Source: Tieghemiomyces parasiticus
Taxonomy: Eukaryota; Kickxellomycota; Dimargaritomycetes; Dimargaritales; Dimargaritaceae
Assembly (NCBI GenBank): GCA_027575765.1
Contig: JANBPT010001007.1
Span: forward strand, 1 to 16,611
Length of the DNA: 16,611 bases
Direction: 5' to 3'
The notes under the pieces are model-generated. The model made no database searches. It worked only from the letters and a program-made list of their open reading frames with translations, and was not told the DNA's origin. The position numbers and the translations under genes are program-made. Positions within the stretch are counted from its first letter, which is position 1. Each line of letters starts with the position of its first letter. Positions 1 through 9,257 of this stretch are shown piece after piece.

Positions 1-329
1 ATTGTAGCCGAGGACTTTTACGCCAACGACTACCCTGACGAGGAAGACTGGTCGGATGAAGGTAAGTGGGCAACGTCGAAGCGACCCCCCCCAACGGCAT
101 TTCAGTATATATATATACAGGTAGTGGACTCGCTAATATCTGGTCGGCTCAGAGTGAACTGGCGTTACATCGAATATCCGGGCTCGACACTGTACTATTT
201 GATAGCTAACTGGCGGTACCCATATTGCCGATCTTTCCGCTTCCACTGCCCACCTTCTTACTAGCCGGTGGATTTCACAGCGAAGGTGACGTGAGTGACG
301 AGTACGATGATGGTAGTTGGGAGCTTTAA
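1..329 (+). CDS. IWR1: Iwr1-like RNA polymerase II nuclear import factor, C-terminal end (partial)
   Basis: Seen: frame 1 opens at the window edge and reads EDFYANDYPDEEDWSDE. A GTAAGT donor follows at 62. A GCTAAC branch site lies at 205-210, and the first AG after it is at 263-264. Joining 1-61 to 265-329 keeps frame (a split GCC codon) and adds an acidic tail with EGDVSDEYDDGSWEL before TAA at 327-329. Known: Iwr1/SLC7A6OS proteins carry a conserved ED-x-Y-x-NDYPDEE block in an acidic C-terminus. They bind assembled RNA polymerase II and take it into the nucleus with importin alpha. Inference: this is the 3' end of that gene, with the N-terminal part, including any localisation signal, outside the window. 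The 203-nt intron holds a (TA)6 run, and an alternative acceptor at 120 leads to an early stop. The gene converges on MMTAG2 with a 125-bp gap. The short matched region limits certainty. Confidence 0.72.
106..117. repeat. (TA)6 microsatellite inside the Iwr1-like intron
   Basis: Six TA units directly precede a CAG that could be misread as an acceptor. Using it leads to a stop about 30 codons later, so the run is placed inside the intron. Confidence 0.8.
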
Positions 330-403
330 ATTGGCTGGATACGGTTGCGCCGGCCGCCCATTCGTAGGTTCGGATAGGTTTCTTGCCACCGCATTGTAGC
401 CAT

Positions 404-409
404 AATAAA
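404..409 (+). terminator. Poly(A) signal AATAAA for the Iwr1-like gene
   Basis: AATAAA lies 75 nt past the TAA of the left-edge gene, inside the 125-bp gap before the convergent MMTAG2 stop. Its position suits a 3' UTR signal. This is motif evidence only. Confidence 0.55.
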
Positions 410-454
410 GCTGGCCAACGACAGGCCCAGGTCATGAAACGGATATTATAGGGA

Positions 455-1175
455 CTATCTGTGGCGGTTGGTAGGTGATCGACTTCGGTATCGGTAGTGG
501 CGGAGGCGCTCATGGGAAGGTGACCGTGACCGTCGCCGGCGGTGGGACCCGTGGCGCCGACGGGGACTGGACGAGTCCCGCTGCTGTCGTGTCCGATGTC
601 GCCGCGACGATGATGAGTCCGGTGAGCACTCTTGCCGACGGTGCGTCGGTCGACCGGATTTCTTGTCGTGTTGCTGTCGATGGGGGGATCGCTCAGACCG
701 TACACAACTTGCCTTTGGAGCCACCGACTTCGGTTTCCTGTCCATCCTTGGCTTCGGTGTGGGGTCTTCCGACGGTTTGGCGGGTGGCATCGCTTCAACA
801 GTGGGAAAAGACGGGGGCGCCTCGCCTAGCGCTTCCGCTAGGGCTTGCGCCTCCTGTGCCTTAATCTGGTCGAGCTCGGTCTGGCTACGTTCGGTACGCT
901 CCTTGGAGTACCAAAAGATATCCCGGCCTTGCTGCCATCGACCGGTTGGGGCCTTAATCGAGTTGCCGAGGTAATTTTCGCGAGCACGTGTCTTCTTGAT
1001 TTCATCCCAGGAGAACTGGTCTTTACCGCCCCGGTTTCCTGCGCGGCAGTCGTGGCCGGGTACATAGCGAAGTAGTTGGTTAGTTCCAGCGATGGGTAGG
1101 GTGCCGAGATTTAAAATGGTAAGCCTATACCTATCGCCTGGGTTAAAACCTACCTCCTCGTGACTGGTGGAACAT
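455..1175 (-). CDS. MMTAG2-family (multiple myeloma tumor-associated protein 2-like) nuclear protein, two exons
   Basis: Seen: exon 1 is 1175-1154 (22 nt, ATG plus seven residues MFHQSRG) and ends at GGAG|GTAGGT. The intron is 1153-1039 (115 nt) with an ACTAAC branch site, and the first AG after it is the acceptor. Exon 2 runs 1038-455 and ends in TAG. The joined protein has 201 residues and starts MFHQSRGGNRGGKDQF. It then shows SWDEI, RENYLGNSIKAPTGRWQQGR and WYSKE (to about residue 53), followed by a Glu/Ala-rich helix ending ALAEALG. Known: this order (MF..RGG.RGG, RENYLG.S.KAP.GRWQ.G, WY.K, then a helix ending AALG) defines the MMTAG domain, and family members have basic tails. Here the tail, from about residue 135, is rich in RS/SR dipeptides, as in splicing-associated proteins. 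Molecular function is poorly known; nuclear location is inferred from the RS-rich tail. An open frame continues upstream to 1330 without the family N-terminus, and I reject it as intron read-through. Confidence 0.9.
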
Positions 1176-1449
1176 GGCGAGTCGGTAGGGCGAGTAAATG
1201 GAATGGAAGTGGAGGGGCGGAGGGGTATGGCGTTAAGGACTAACCGAAATGAAGCTACGTCCCGGTATGCGAATGGAGGAGTGCGGCAGTTTGGTGCGTT
1301 TAGTGCCCTGTCCTGGAAGCTCGGCAACAATTGCTTCTTCCACTCCCAGTGCCTTGGCGGGACCGACCACCTACAGCATCTGCTCGACAGGCCAACCGTA
1401 TGGTCATGCTAAACTGGACTCGCCCGGCTGGCAAGTCCACGCTGTACGG

Positions 1450-1485
1450 CCCCCCTCCCCCTCCTCTCTCCTCCCCCCTCCTTCC
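1450..1485 (+). repeat. Pyrimidine-only tract
   Basis: Thirty-six consecutive C/T bases in the divergent promoter, about 300 bp upstream of the lysyl-tRNA synthetase start. Such tracts are common in promoters of fungal housekeeping genes; a role here is inference. Confidence 0.6.
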
Positions 1486-1537
1486 ACTGTGACGACATTC
1501 AACTTGACAGTGGAACCTACTCCCACTATGGATCTGC

Positions 1538-1545
1538 TCACGTGA
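1538..1545. promoter_or_regulatory. TCACGTGA palindrome (E-box core CACGTG)
   Basis: A perfect 8-bp palindrome about 245 bp before the lysyl-tRNA synthetase start and 363 bp before the MMTAG2 start. CACGTG is the bHLH (Cbf1/USF type) binding core; in yeast Cbf1 acts at methionine-pathway and centromere sites. Occupancy here is unknown, and a single copy can occur by chance. Confidence 0.35.
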
Positions 1546-1788
1546 TGAACCTCCAGGTCTTTGTTACCCTGGTGGCTCGAGAGAGCAGAGCGGGGACGAC
1601 ACTAGTGAGTAATCATCAACAATACTTTGGGTCCCGTTTTTTTAATGTCCCTGTCCTATCCGACTATGGCTACCCCCTCCTCTTCACCTCACTTTTCCGC
1701 GTCTGACAGCCTACAGCTTTTAGTCCGCCCGGTACCTGATCCACCATTGATTGTCCCATCCCTAACCTATTGAACTTTTTCACCCACC

Positions 1789-3576
1789 ATGGCCGACGCT
1801 CCGCACGCTACCCAGCCCACCGCCGCCGCGGGCAGCGAAAAGCTGCACAAGGACGAGGTGACCGGCGAGATGATTTCCAAGTCTGAGCTCAAGCGGCGTG
1901 AGAAGCAGCGCCGCAAGGAAGCCGAGAAGGCCGCCAAGCCCGCCCCGGCTGCCGCCCCGGCCAAGCCCAAGGCCAATGCCTCGGAGGAGGAGGCCGAGGA
2001 CGACCTGAACCCTAACCAGTACTTCGAAATCCGCACGCGCGCCGTGGAGCGGATGCGTCGCGAGGGCCCCCAGCCGTACCCGCACAAGTTCCACGTGTCC
2101 CTGTCGCTGCCTGACTTCATCGCCAAGTACGCCCACCTGAAGGACGGCGAGCGTCTGGACGACGTGGAGGTGACGGTGTCGGGCCGCGTGCATAACAAGC
2201 GTGCCTCTGGGGCCAAGCTCCGCTTCTACGACCTCCACGGGGAGGGTGTGAAGGTTCAGATCATGGCCCAGGCCCAGGATGCCGCCGCGGGCGAGGACTT
2301 CGCCGCCACCCATGACCGCCTTCGTCGTGGCGACATTGTGGGTGTCCGGGGTGTCCCTGGCAAATCCAAGCGTGGCGAGCTGTCCATCTTCCCGCGCGAG
2401 GTGATCTTACTCTCCCCGTGCCTGCGCATGCTGCCCAAGGCCCACTACGGGTTCAAGGACCAGGAGTCCCGGTACCGCCAGCGCTACCTGGATCTCATCA
2501 TGAACAACGATGTGCGCCGCAAGTTTATCACGCGGTCGCGTATCATTACCTATGTGCGCAAGTACCTCGACAACCTCAACTTTTTAGAGGTAGAAACCCC
2601 CATGATGAATACCGTCGCCGGCGGGGCTACCGCCAAGCCCTTCATCACCCACCACAACGATCTCAAACTCGACATGTTCATGCGCGTTGCCCCGGAACTC
2701 TACCTTAAGATGCTTGTCGTGGGCGGTATGGACCGTGTCTACGAGATTGGCCGCCAGTTCCGTAACGAAGGCATTGACCTCACCCACAACCCGGAGTTCA
2801 CCACCTGCGAGTTCTACATGGCCTTCGCCGATATGTTCGACCTCATGGACATGACCGAGCAGATGGTGTCGGGGATGGTCAAGACCCTCACCGGGAGCTA
2901 TGTGGTCACCTACCACCCGCAGGGCCAGGAGAGCGGGGCCGAACCCGTCACAATCGATTTCAGCCCGCCGTTCAAGCGTATCAACATGATTGAAGGCCTC
3001 GAGGAGCGCCTCAACACCAAGTTCCCGCCGGCCTCCGAGCTGCACACCGACGCCACCAACCGGTACCTCCTGGACCTCTGCGCCAAGCACAACGTGGAAT
3101 GCTCTGCTCCGCGTACCAACGCCCGGCTCCTGGACAAACTGGTGGGCGAGTTCCTCGAGGTCGAGTGCGTCAACCCGACCTTTATCACCTGCCACCCGCA
3201 GATGATGTCCCCGCTGGCCAAGTGGCACCGTTCCGCCCCGGGTCTATGCGAACGCTTTGAGTTGTTCGTGGCCACCAAGGAGGTCTGTAACGCCTACACC
3301 GAATTGAACGACCCGCTCGTCCAGCGCGAACGGTTTGCCCAGCAGGCCCGCGATAAGGCGGCCGGTGACGACGAGGCCCAGATGGTGGACGAAGCCTTCT
3401 GCACCGCCCTCGAGTACGGTCTTCCCCCGACCGGCGGTTGGGGTATGGGTATTGACCGCCTCACCATGTTCCTCACCGACTCCAACAACATTAAGGAGGT
3501 CATTCTATTCCCGGCCATGAAGCCCGAGGAAGATACCAGCACCGTGCTGGCCGCCCCAGCTGTCGAGCACCCCTAA
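1789..3576 (+). CDS. KRS1: Lysyl-tRNA synthetase, class II, cytosolic type
   Basis: The enzyme charges tRNA-Lys with lysine using ATP. The 595 residues lie in one exon, close to the human enzyme (597). The start has a strong context (CACCATGG) and gives the usual Lys/Ala-rich eukaryotic N-terminal extension (about 1-75, with [13 protein letters not shown]), which in other eukaryotes helps bind tRNA. An OB-fold anticodon-binding domain follows (about 125-210, SGRVHNKR and [12 protein letters not shown]). The class II core shows motif 1 (about 258-275, FLEVETPMM), motif 2 (319-343, with [10 protein letters not shown] and [13 protein letters not shown]) and motif 3 (549-562, [14 protein letters not shown]). 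The family residues RNE and the motif 3 Arg are present. The C-terminal region has ELNDP and the VILFPAMKP end. No mitochondrial presequence is evident, although one gene can serve both compartments through alternative starts in some eukaryotes. Codon use is GC3-rich, like the methionine synthase gene. Confidence 0.98.
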   Translation: MADAPHATQPTAAAGSEKLHKDEVTGEMISKSELKRREKQRRKEAEKAAKPAPAAAPAKPKANASEEEAEDDLNPNQYFEIRTRAVERMRREGPQPYPHKFHVSLSLPDFIAKYAHLKDGERLDDVEVTVSGRVHNKRASGAKLRFYDLHGEGVKVQIMAQAQDAAAGEDFAATHDRLRRGDIVGVRGVPGKSKRGELSIFPREVILLSPCLRMLPKAHYGFKDQESRYRQRYLDLIMNNDVRRKFITRSRIITYVRKYLDNLNFLEVETPMMNTVAGGATAKPFITHHNDLKLDMFMRVAPELYLKMLVVGGMDRVYEIGRQFRNEGIDLTHNPEFTTCEFYMAFADMFDLMDMTEQMVSGMVKTLTGSYVVTYHPQGQESGAEPVTIDFSPPFKRINMIEGLEERLNTKFPPASELHTDATNRYLLDLCAKHNVECSAPRTNARLLDKLVGEFLEVECVNPTFITCHPQMMSPLAKWHRSAPGLCERFELFVATKEVCNAYTELNDPLVQRERFAQQARDKAAGDDEAQMVDEAFCTALEYGLPPTGGWGMGIDRLTMFLTDSNNIKEVILFPAMKPEEDTSTVLAAPAVEHP

Positions 3577-3600
3577 AACGCTTCGACGCTAACGAGGGAG

Positions 3601-3623
3601 GTGTGTGTGTGTGTGTGTGTGTG
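3601..3623 (+). repeat. (GT)11 microsatellite in the KRS1 3' UTR
   Basis: Eleven GT units plus one G, starting 24 nt after the KRS1 stop. It is probably within the transcribed 3' UTR because the likely poly(A) signal is further downstream. Confidence 0.9.
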
Positions 3624-3732
3624 AAAGGGAGAGGCCTTGTATCGCCACCGTTTACATCAATCTTTGGCTATAGCGTTGCGCCAACGTGACCGACACACTG
3701 TTCATCACAACATGCAGTATATTTTTTCTGAG

Positions 3733-3738
3733 AATAAA
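3733..3738 (+). terminator. Poly(A) signal AATAAA for KRS1
   Basis: AATAAA lies 157 nt after the KRS1 stop and follows a T-rich run. A second AATAAA at 3887-3892 could be an alternative site. Confidence 0.55.
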
Positions 3739-4442
3739 CAAGTAGCTTTCATTGGACACTAGAAGTCATGACACGGCCACCTCTGGTAGACCTTAGAGCG
3801 CCCGCTTATCAACACAGATTCCGGCTGCATGTGCCCGGTTGGTGCTAATGGCACAGGGCCATGACGAGCTTGCTTGACGCTGGCTTAATAAAATGGGATA
3901 TTGTAACCGAGATGTCCCCCCGAAAAAGCTTTCCAGTCCGAGAAAGCCGCCTCCCTTAATAAGCTGTCTTCCCGATAAAATATCCTCACACTTTCATCGC
4001 GGATGATTCCCATCCTTTGGTAAAACAGGAAGGCGGCGGCCTTCCGACTTCGGAAGCGAACTCGACTCGATTTTTAAATCCGCCTCCTCAGGGAGAACAA
4101 ATCCCCGAAAGCCAAGCGCCTCAAGCTACACCAAACGGTTTCGAGTCATCACTCGAACCACATCTATGTAAAGGCGACGAATCGCCCATAATTGTAGAAC
4201 CTTTAAGTGTGCAAAAAAAACAACCGTTACTCTAATTCTATTCGACCTGCTCGCCATGCGAACCTCCCTCGGGTCTTTCCTTCCAGTCGCTCCTCTTCTC
4301 GCGCTGCGCACCCCCTGTCATAATACCATCGTTTAATTAAAAGGTTGGAATCCCAGTTCCACATTGCCTATGAAACCGTACAGCTTATCCCAACGACGGC
4401 GGTTACCGGAGACCACCTTTCCTGTACCGCGACGAGGTCGTT
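3739..4442. other. Convergent spacer between KRS1 and methionine synthase, no gene seen
   Basis: Only short open frames are present, the longest being 72 codons at 4017-4235. That one has no domain-like content or codon bias, so I do not call it. Two small inverted repeats occur, near 4040-4056 (CTTCCGA/TCGGAAG) and 4138-4160 (CGAGT/ACTCG). The second resembles a tRNA T-arm on the minus strand, but no A box or acceptor stem surrounds it. Confidence 0.6.
4332..4337 (-). terminator. Possible poly(A) signal ATTAAA for methionine synthase
   Basis: On the minus strand ATTAAA lies about 105 nt after the methionine synthase TGA. It is the common variant of AATAAA, and no canonical AATAAA is present on this strand in the spacer. 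Confidence 0.35.
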
Positions 4443-7400
4443 TCAAGAGTCGTAAGCCAGAATGGGCCGCAGCCACTTCTCGACCGTCTCTACCGCCACC
4501 CCCTTTCGCTGGGCATAATCATCGACCTGATCCCGGTCGATCTTACCGACGGCAAAGTATTTGGCGTGGGGGTTGGCAAAGTAGAGGCCGCTCACGCTAG
4601 CGGCGGGGGTCATGGCCAGCGATTCGGTCAGTTCGATTCCGGTGGCTTCGGTGATATCGCCCAAGTCCCACATGGTGCTTTTCTCGGTATGGTCGGGCTG
4701 GCTAGGGTACCCCGGGGCGGGCCGGATACCCTGGTACTTGACGGACAGGAGGTCGGCAGTTTCCAGATTGTGTTCGTGGGCGTCGTGGGCGGCGTACCCC
4801 CAGTGCTCGAGACGGACCTGGCGGTGAAGATACTCGGCGAACGCTTCCGCGAGGCGGTCGGCGAGGGCCTTGATCATGATGGAATTGTAGTCGTCATGGT
4901 CGGCTTGGTACCGTGCGCTGAGCTCTTCACAACCGAACCCGGCGCTGACGGCGAACATGCCCAGGTAGTCAGCGATTCCGGTGTCCCGAGGGGCCACAAA
5001 GTCCGAGAGGCAATAGTAGGGTTCGGAAGACTCCTTGTCCTTCTCAGCCTGCTGGCGGAGCCCGTGAAATGTGGCGCGGACAGTGGTGCGGTCGGAGTCG
5101 TCTTCGTAAATGACGATATCGTCGCCGACACTGTTGGCCGGGTAGAAGCCAATGATTCCGGAGGCGGTGAGGCTGCCGTCGGCCAGGATGGTCTGGAGCA
5201 TGGCCTGGGCCTCGTCGTAGAGCTTCCGGGCCTCGGCACCCACGGTCTCATCATGGAAGATCTTGGGGTAACCACGGTTCGGGTACTTGCCGCGCAGTTG
5301 CCACACCTGGAAGAAGGGATTCCAGTCGATGTAGTCCAAGACCTGGCGCAGATCAAAGTTGCGGAAGGTGCGGGTGCCTAGGAAGCTCGGACGGACCGGC
5401 GCCGGCTGGGCAGACCAGTTGACCGGGTCGGCCCGGGCGCGGGCCGCGGCGAGCGAGAGATAGCGGCGACCCTTCAGGGAGTCGTAATGATCCTCGCGCA
5501 ATTCCTCGTACTCTTCAGCAACGTCTTCCATGAAGTCCGGGCGCACGTTTTCGTCCAGCAGGCTCGAGACCACCACCACGCTGCGCGAAGCGTCTAGGAC
5601 GTGTACGGCGGGCGATTCGTAGCGCGGCGCAATCTTGACGGCCGTGTGGGTTTTGGACGTCGTAGCCCCACCTACTAGCAAGGGAATCTTGAGTCCGTGG
5701 CGCTGCATCTCGCGGGCCACGTGGATCATCTCATCGAGCGACGGCGTGATGAGCCCCGACAGGCCCACCACGTCGGCGCGCTCGCGGATGGCTGCCTCGA
5801 TGATTTTCTCGCAAGGCGTCATGACCCCTAGGTCGATGACGCGGTAATTGTTGCAACCGAGCACCACGCCTACAATGTTCTTGCCGATATCGTGCACGTC
5901 ACCCTTCACGGTGGCCAGCACGATGGTGCCGCTGTACATATCGTCCGAGTCCTCGGCGCCTGACAGCTTGAGGCGTGCCAGGCGCTCAATCTCCATGAAC
6001 GGGATAAGGTGGGCCACGGCCTTCTTCATGACGCGGGCACTCTTGATGACCTGTGGCAGAAACATCTTTCCCGACCCGAAAAGGTTACCAACTACACTCA
6101 TACCGTCCATCAGGGGGCCCTCGATCACGTTAAGCGGACGAGGGTAGGCGGCAGTGTCCAGGCGGGCCTCCTCGGTGTCCTCCACGATGTATTTGGTGAG
6201 GCCCTTGACCAGAGCGTGGCTCAGGCGCTTGGCCACGGGCCAGGCCCGCCACTCTTCCGACTCCTCAACCTTCCCTGCGGCGTTCCCGTGGGTCTCGGCG
6301 TACTTGAGCAGCTTTTCAGTGGCGTCCGGGTCGCGGTTGTGCACGGCGTCCTCGCAGATGGCCAGCAGGTCCTTGGGTACCTCGTCGTAGATGGTGAGGA
6401 ACCCGGCGTTGACGATACCCATATCCATACCGGCGCGGATGGCGTGGTACAAGAACACGCTGTGCATGGCCTGTCGGATGGTCTCTTTGCCGCGGAAGGA
6501 GAAGGATATGTTGGAGACGCCACCGCTCACCTTGGCGCCCGGTAGCGTGCGCTTGATTGCGGCTGTGGCCTCTATAAACTCCACAGCATAGGGGTTATGC
6601 TCCTCCAGTCCAGTGCAGATGGTCAAGATGTTTGGGTCGAACACGATGTCCTGCGGGTTGAATCCCACCCGGTCCACCAGGAGGTGGTAGGACCGCGTGC
6701 AAATTTCGATCTTCCGTTCGGCGCTTGTGGCCTGGCCCTCCTCGTCGAACGCCATCACGATCACGGCGGCGCCGTAGCGGCGGATCAGAGACGCGCGCTG
6801 CAGGAATTCGGCCTCGCCTTCCTTCAAACTAATGCTGTTGACGATACACTTTCCCTGGCAGCATTTGAGACCTGCCTCGATAACCGCGAAGTTGGATGAG
6901 TCGATCATGAGTGGGACCTGACTCCCCAGGGAACCGGGGGTAGAAAGTCGAAAAGGGTAGTCGGTACATTGCGTTGGTGGAGGGCATGTGTTGGTTCAGT
7001 GATCAAAGTTCCGCTGTGGTCACCAATTGACCGGCTATTACGAAAAATGACCCCGGTATACTCAAGGCGCAGGGAAGACGAGAAGGCAAGGCCGAGACAT
7101 CGCCAAGTCATGCCCCAGTCAACCGGGGGACTTACCTTGGACACGTCGGGCTCAGTGGAAATCAGGTTCAGGAACCGGGCCATGGCCGCTTCGCCGTCGA
7201 GCATGCCTTCGTCCATATTAACGTCGACGATCTGGGCGCCGCTCTCGACCTGGGCGCGGGCGATGGCCAGGGCCTCCTCGTACTCGTCGTTCAGGATGTG
7301 GCGTGCAAACTTGCGGGACCCGGAAACGTTACACCGTTCGCCGACGTTAATAAAGTTGGATGTCTCGGCGTCGTACACCAGGGGCTCCAAACCGGACAGC

Positions 7401-8458
7401 AGCATCTTCGTACGACCGATGTCGGCGGGTGGAACACGGGGGGCAAAGTCCTTGCAGGCCTCGGCGATGGCACGAATATGGTCGGGCGTGGTACCGCAGC
7501 ACCCGCCGATAATGTTGACCAGCCCGTCGCGGGCGAATTCGGCAACCTGGCTGGCCATCTGCTCGGGGCTCTCGTCGTACTCGCCAAAGGTGTTGGGAAG
7601 ACCAGCGTTAGGGTAGCAAATCACGTATTGCGAGGTGAAACTGGCGATATTTTGGACGAAAGGCCGCATCTGAGCGGCACCGAGGGCACAGTTGAGGCCG
7701 ATAGCGGTCGGGTGGGCGTGCGACACGGAGATCACGAAGGCCTCGCCGGTTTGGCCGGACAGAGTTCGGCCACTCTGGTCCACAATGGTCCCGGACACAA
7801 GGATGGGTACGCGGCTGTAGGTTCCCTGGTCAAACAGGGTCTCGATGGCGAACAGGGCCGCCTTGGCGTTCAAGGTATCAAAGATGGTCTCCACCAGAAT
7901 AATGTCCGTGCCGCCATCGAGCAGCCCCCTCACCTGTTCGGTGTAGGCTGTAACCAGCTCGTCGAACGTGACGTTACGGAAGGATGGGTTTTCGACAGAG
8001 GGCGAGATGGATGCCGTGCGGTTCGTAGGGCCCAGAGCGCCACACACGTAACGCGGGCGGTTGGGCGTCTCGGCGGTCACGGTTTCGCAGGCGCGCTTGG
8101 CCAAGACGGCCGCCTCGTAGTTGAGCTCGTAGGCCAGGTCCTCCATGGCGTAGTCAGCCTGGGCAATCGACGTCGACGAGAAAGTGTTGGTCTCGATGAG
8201 GTCGGACCCAGCCCGCAGATAGTTAAGGTGGATCTGGTAGACGGCCTCGGGCTGGGTCAGTACCAACAGGTCGTTGTTGCCCTTCACGTCCTTCGAGTGG
8301 TTGACGAACCGGTCCCCGCGGAAGGCTGCCTCATCAAACCGGAGGTCCTGGATTTGTGTGCCCATGGCGCCGTCCAGGAACAGAATGCGCTCCTTGAGTG
8401 CCTTGGCTAGGTACTCCGTGGCCGGTGGCCGGCTCACAGTGGGCTTCGCAGTGGTCAT
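4443..8458 (-). CDS. MTR: Cobalamin-dependent methionine synthase, two exons
   Basis: The enzyme moves a methyl group from 5-methyltetrahydrofolate to homocysteine through methylcobalamin, giving methionine and free folate in the cytosol. Exon 1 is 8458-7136 (441 codons, ending PDVSK|GTAAGT). The intron is 7135-6918 (218 nt). Exon 2 is 6917-4443 and begins [12 protein letters not shown]. The join restores the family sequence [19 protein letters not shown]. The joined protein has 1265 residues, the length of the human enzyme. Domains in order: the homocysteine-binding barrel with zinc ligands C257 (GLNCALGA) and C320/C321 ([10 protein letters not shown]); the pterin-binding barrel from about 365 ([16 protein letters not shown]), with DPNILTI; the cobalamin cap (about 640-740); the B12-binding Rossmann domain with GDVHDIGKN, where H783 is the lower cobalt ligand; and the SAM-binding reactivation domain with [12 protein letters not shown] (about 1173-1184). 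All modules look intact. Most Dikarya lack this enzyme. Two separate ORFs overlapping at 6905-6908 would be an artefact of the intron. Confidence 0.98.
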
Positions 8459-8709
8459 GGCGCTGGCTAACGAAAGGAGGGCGTCTAGGCTTGGGTATTG
8501 TGGTAAGCGATGCAGGCGGGCGCTGTGCAGTACGGAAAATAGAAAGAGGAGTATAAATAGCCAGCGGTGAAAGTACGTGGGTGGTAGGCGGCAACAAGAG
8601 ATAAAGAGACCGGTACTCTAAAAAACAAAGGTACTTGAAGAATGTGGGACGCGACAGGAGGAGAGTAGCAGTGGTGCGACCTGTGCTGCTTTTTGAGAGG
8701 CACATCCTT
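8459..8709. promoter_or_regulatory. Promoter region upstream of methionine synthase
   Basis: This gene-free stretch lies before the methionine synthase start. TATAAATA at 8552-8559 reads as a TATA-like element on the plus strand and TATTTATA on the minus strand, 94 bp before the MTR start. It could serve MTR, a plus-strand gene starting near 8710, or neither. Confidence 0.4.
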
Positions 8710-9118
8710 ATGGGACCTAACGCTGCCGCCAGTTTGGTAGGCCAGGCCAATGTGTTGCTGAGAGTATAGGTGTGGGTATCTCCCCGCCTGCATAATCACG
8801 CCCAGGCCCTGGGGAGCTGAGCTGACGTGGAGTGCAGACTCATAATCACCTTACAGCCTCCGGCCGGTGACTCAGCAACACCGGCCTCATCTCCCCTACG
8901 CCCACACATCCTTAAGCAGGCGCCTGCAGTGCCTAAATCATCTTGTGCTGGCCTGCTTTTTGGCGGCTGCCATTCATCAACCCCTCGCACCTCCCAAAGG
9001 CTCGATACTGGTGGTGGAAGACCAGCGGTGTGAGGTTAACGCAGATGCGTACGTCTTCCGGCTACAAGCTCCAGTGGCGTTGGACTCGGCGCGTTCCCTC
9101 TTCTTATCTTCTTCATAA
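8710..9118 (+). CDS. Possible small plus-strand gene, exon structure unresolved
   Basis: Not recognised. Seen: an ATG at 8710 opens MGPNAAASLVGQANVLLR and is followed by a GTATAG donor-like site at 8764. A TTACAG acceptor-like site ends at 8856. A separate open frame in the plus direction ends at TAA 9116-9118, with ILVVEDQRCEVNADAYVFRL near its end, and AATAAA follows at 9252-9257. CpG is much more frequent here than in the block to the right, as expected for coding DNA in this genome. However, joining 8763 to 8857 enters a different frame, which stops at 9033. A further intron or a different exon 1 is therefore needed to reach the 9118 stop. A minus-strand frame over 8977-9180 is an alternative reading. 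The segment boundaries are a guess. Confidence 0.28.
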
Positions 9119-9251
9119 AACCTGTACCGCTGAATGACAAGTCGCCTGGTTACGGTAAGTGGGGCTGTAGAACCTGCCAAGTTGTTGCGTTGCCCCCGTC
9201 TGCCCCAAATCCAATATTTGATATCATTCTTTCGTTGCCATCTCGCCGTTC

Positions 9252-9257
9252 AATAAA
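9252..9257 (+). terminator. AATAAA, possible poly(A) signal
   Basis: Lies 134 nt after the TAA at 9116-9118 on the plus strand, which is the main reason to suspect a plus-strand transcript ending here. Confidence 0.35.

Larger units (their letters stand above)
1176..1788. promoter_or_regulatory. Divergent promoter region between MMTAG2 and lysyl-tRNA synthetase
   Basis: This 613-bp gene-free stretch lies between the start codons of two divergent genes. It holds a 36-nt pyrimidine run (1450-1485), a TCACGTGA palindrome at 1538-1545 and a T-run near 1638. No TATA box is clear for either gene. Short open frames here have no domain-like content. A 5' UTR intron for the synthetase cannot be excluded. 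Confidence 0.55.

Noticed and set aside
475..1075. Several plus-strand open frames opposite the MMTAG2 gene
   Set aside because: They mirror the RS-rich coding strand and show no domain content.
1039..1330. Open frame extending the MMTAG2 gene upstream to 1330 (an apparent 291-residue protein)
   Set aside because: It lacks the family N-terminus, while a well-formed intron and a 22-nt exon provide it. The extension is intron and promoter read through.
2584..3228. A 214-codon minus-strand frame opposite the lysyl-tRNA synthetase
   Set aside because: A shadow of the GC3-rich codons of the real gene.
4138..4200. Possible tRNA: a GGTTCGAGT-like T-arm on the minus strand
   Set aside because: No A box, anticodon arm or acceptor stem can be built around it.
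4017..4235. A 72-codon plus-strand frame between KRS1 and MTR
   Set aside because: No recognisable motif, no codon bias and no supporting signals; consistent with chance.
4566..5381. Plus-strand frames of up to 370 codons opposite methionine synthase (also 7298-8410)
   Set aside because: The opposite strand is fully explained by conserved MetH domains; long antisense frames are expected with this codon bias.
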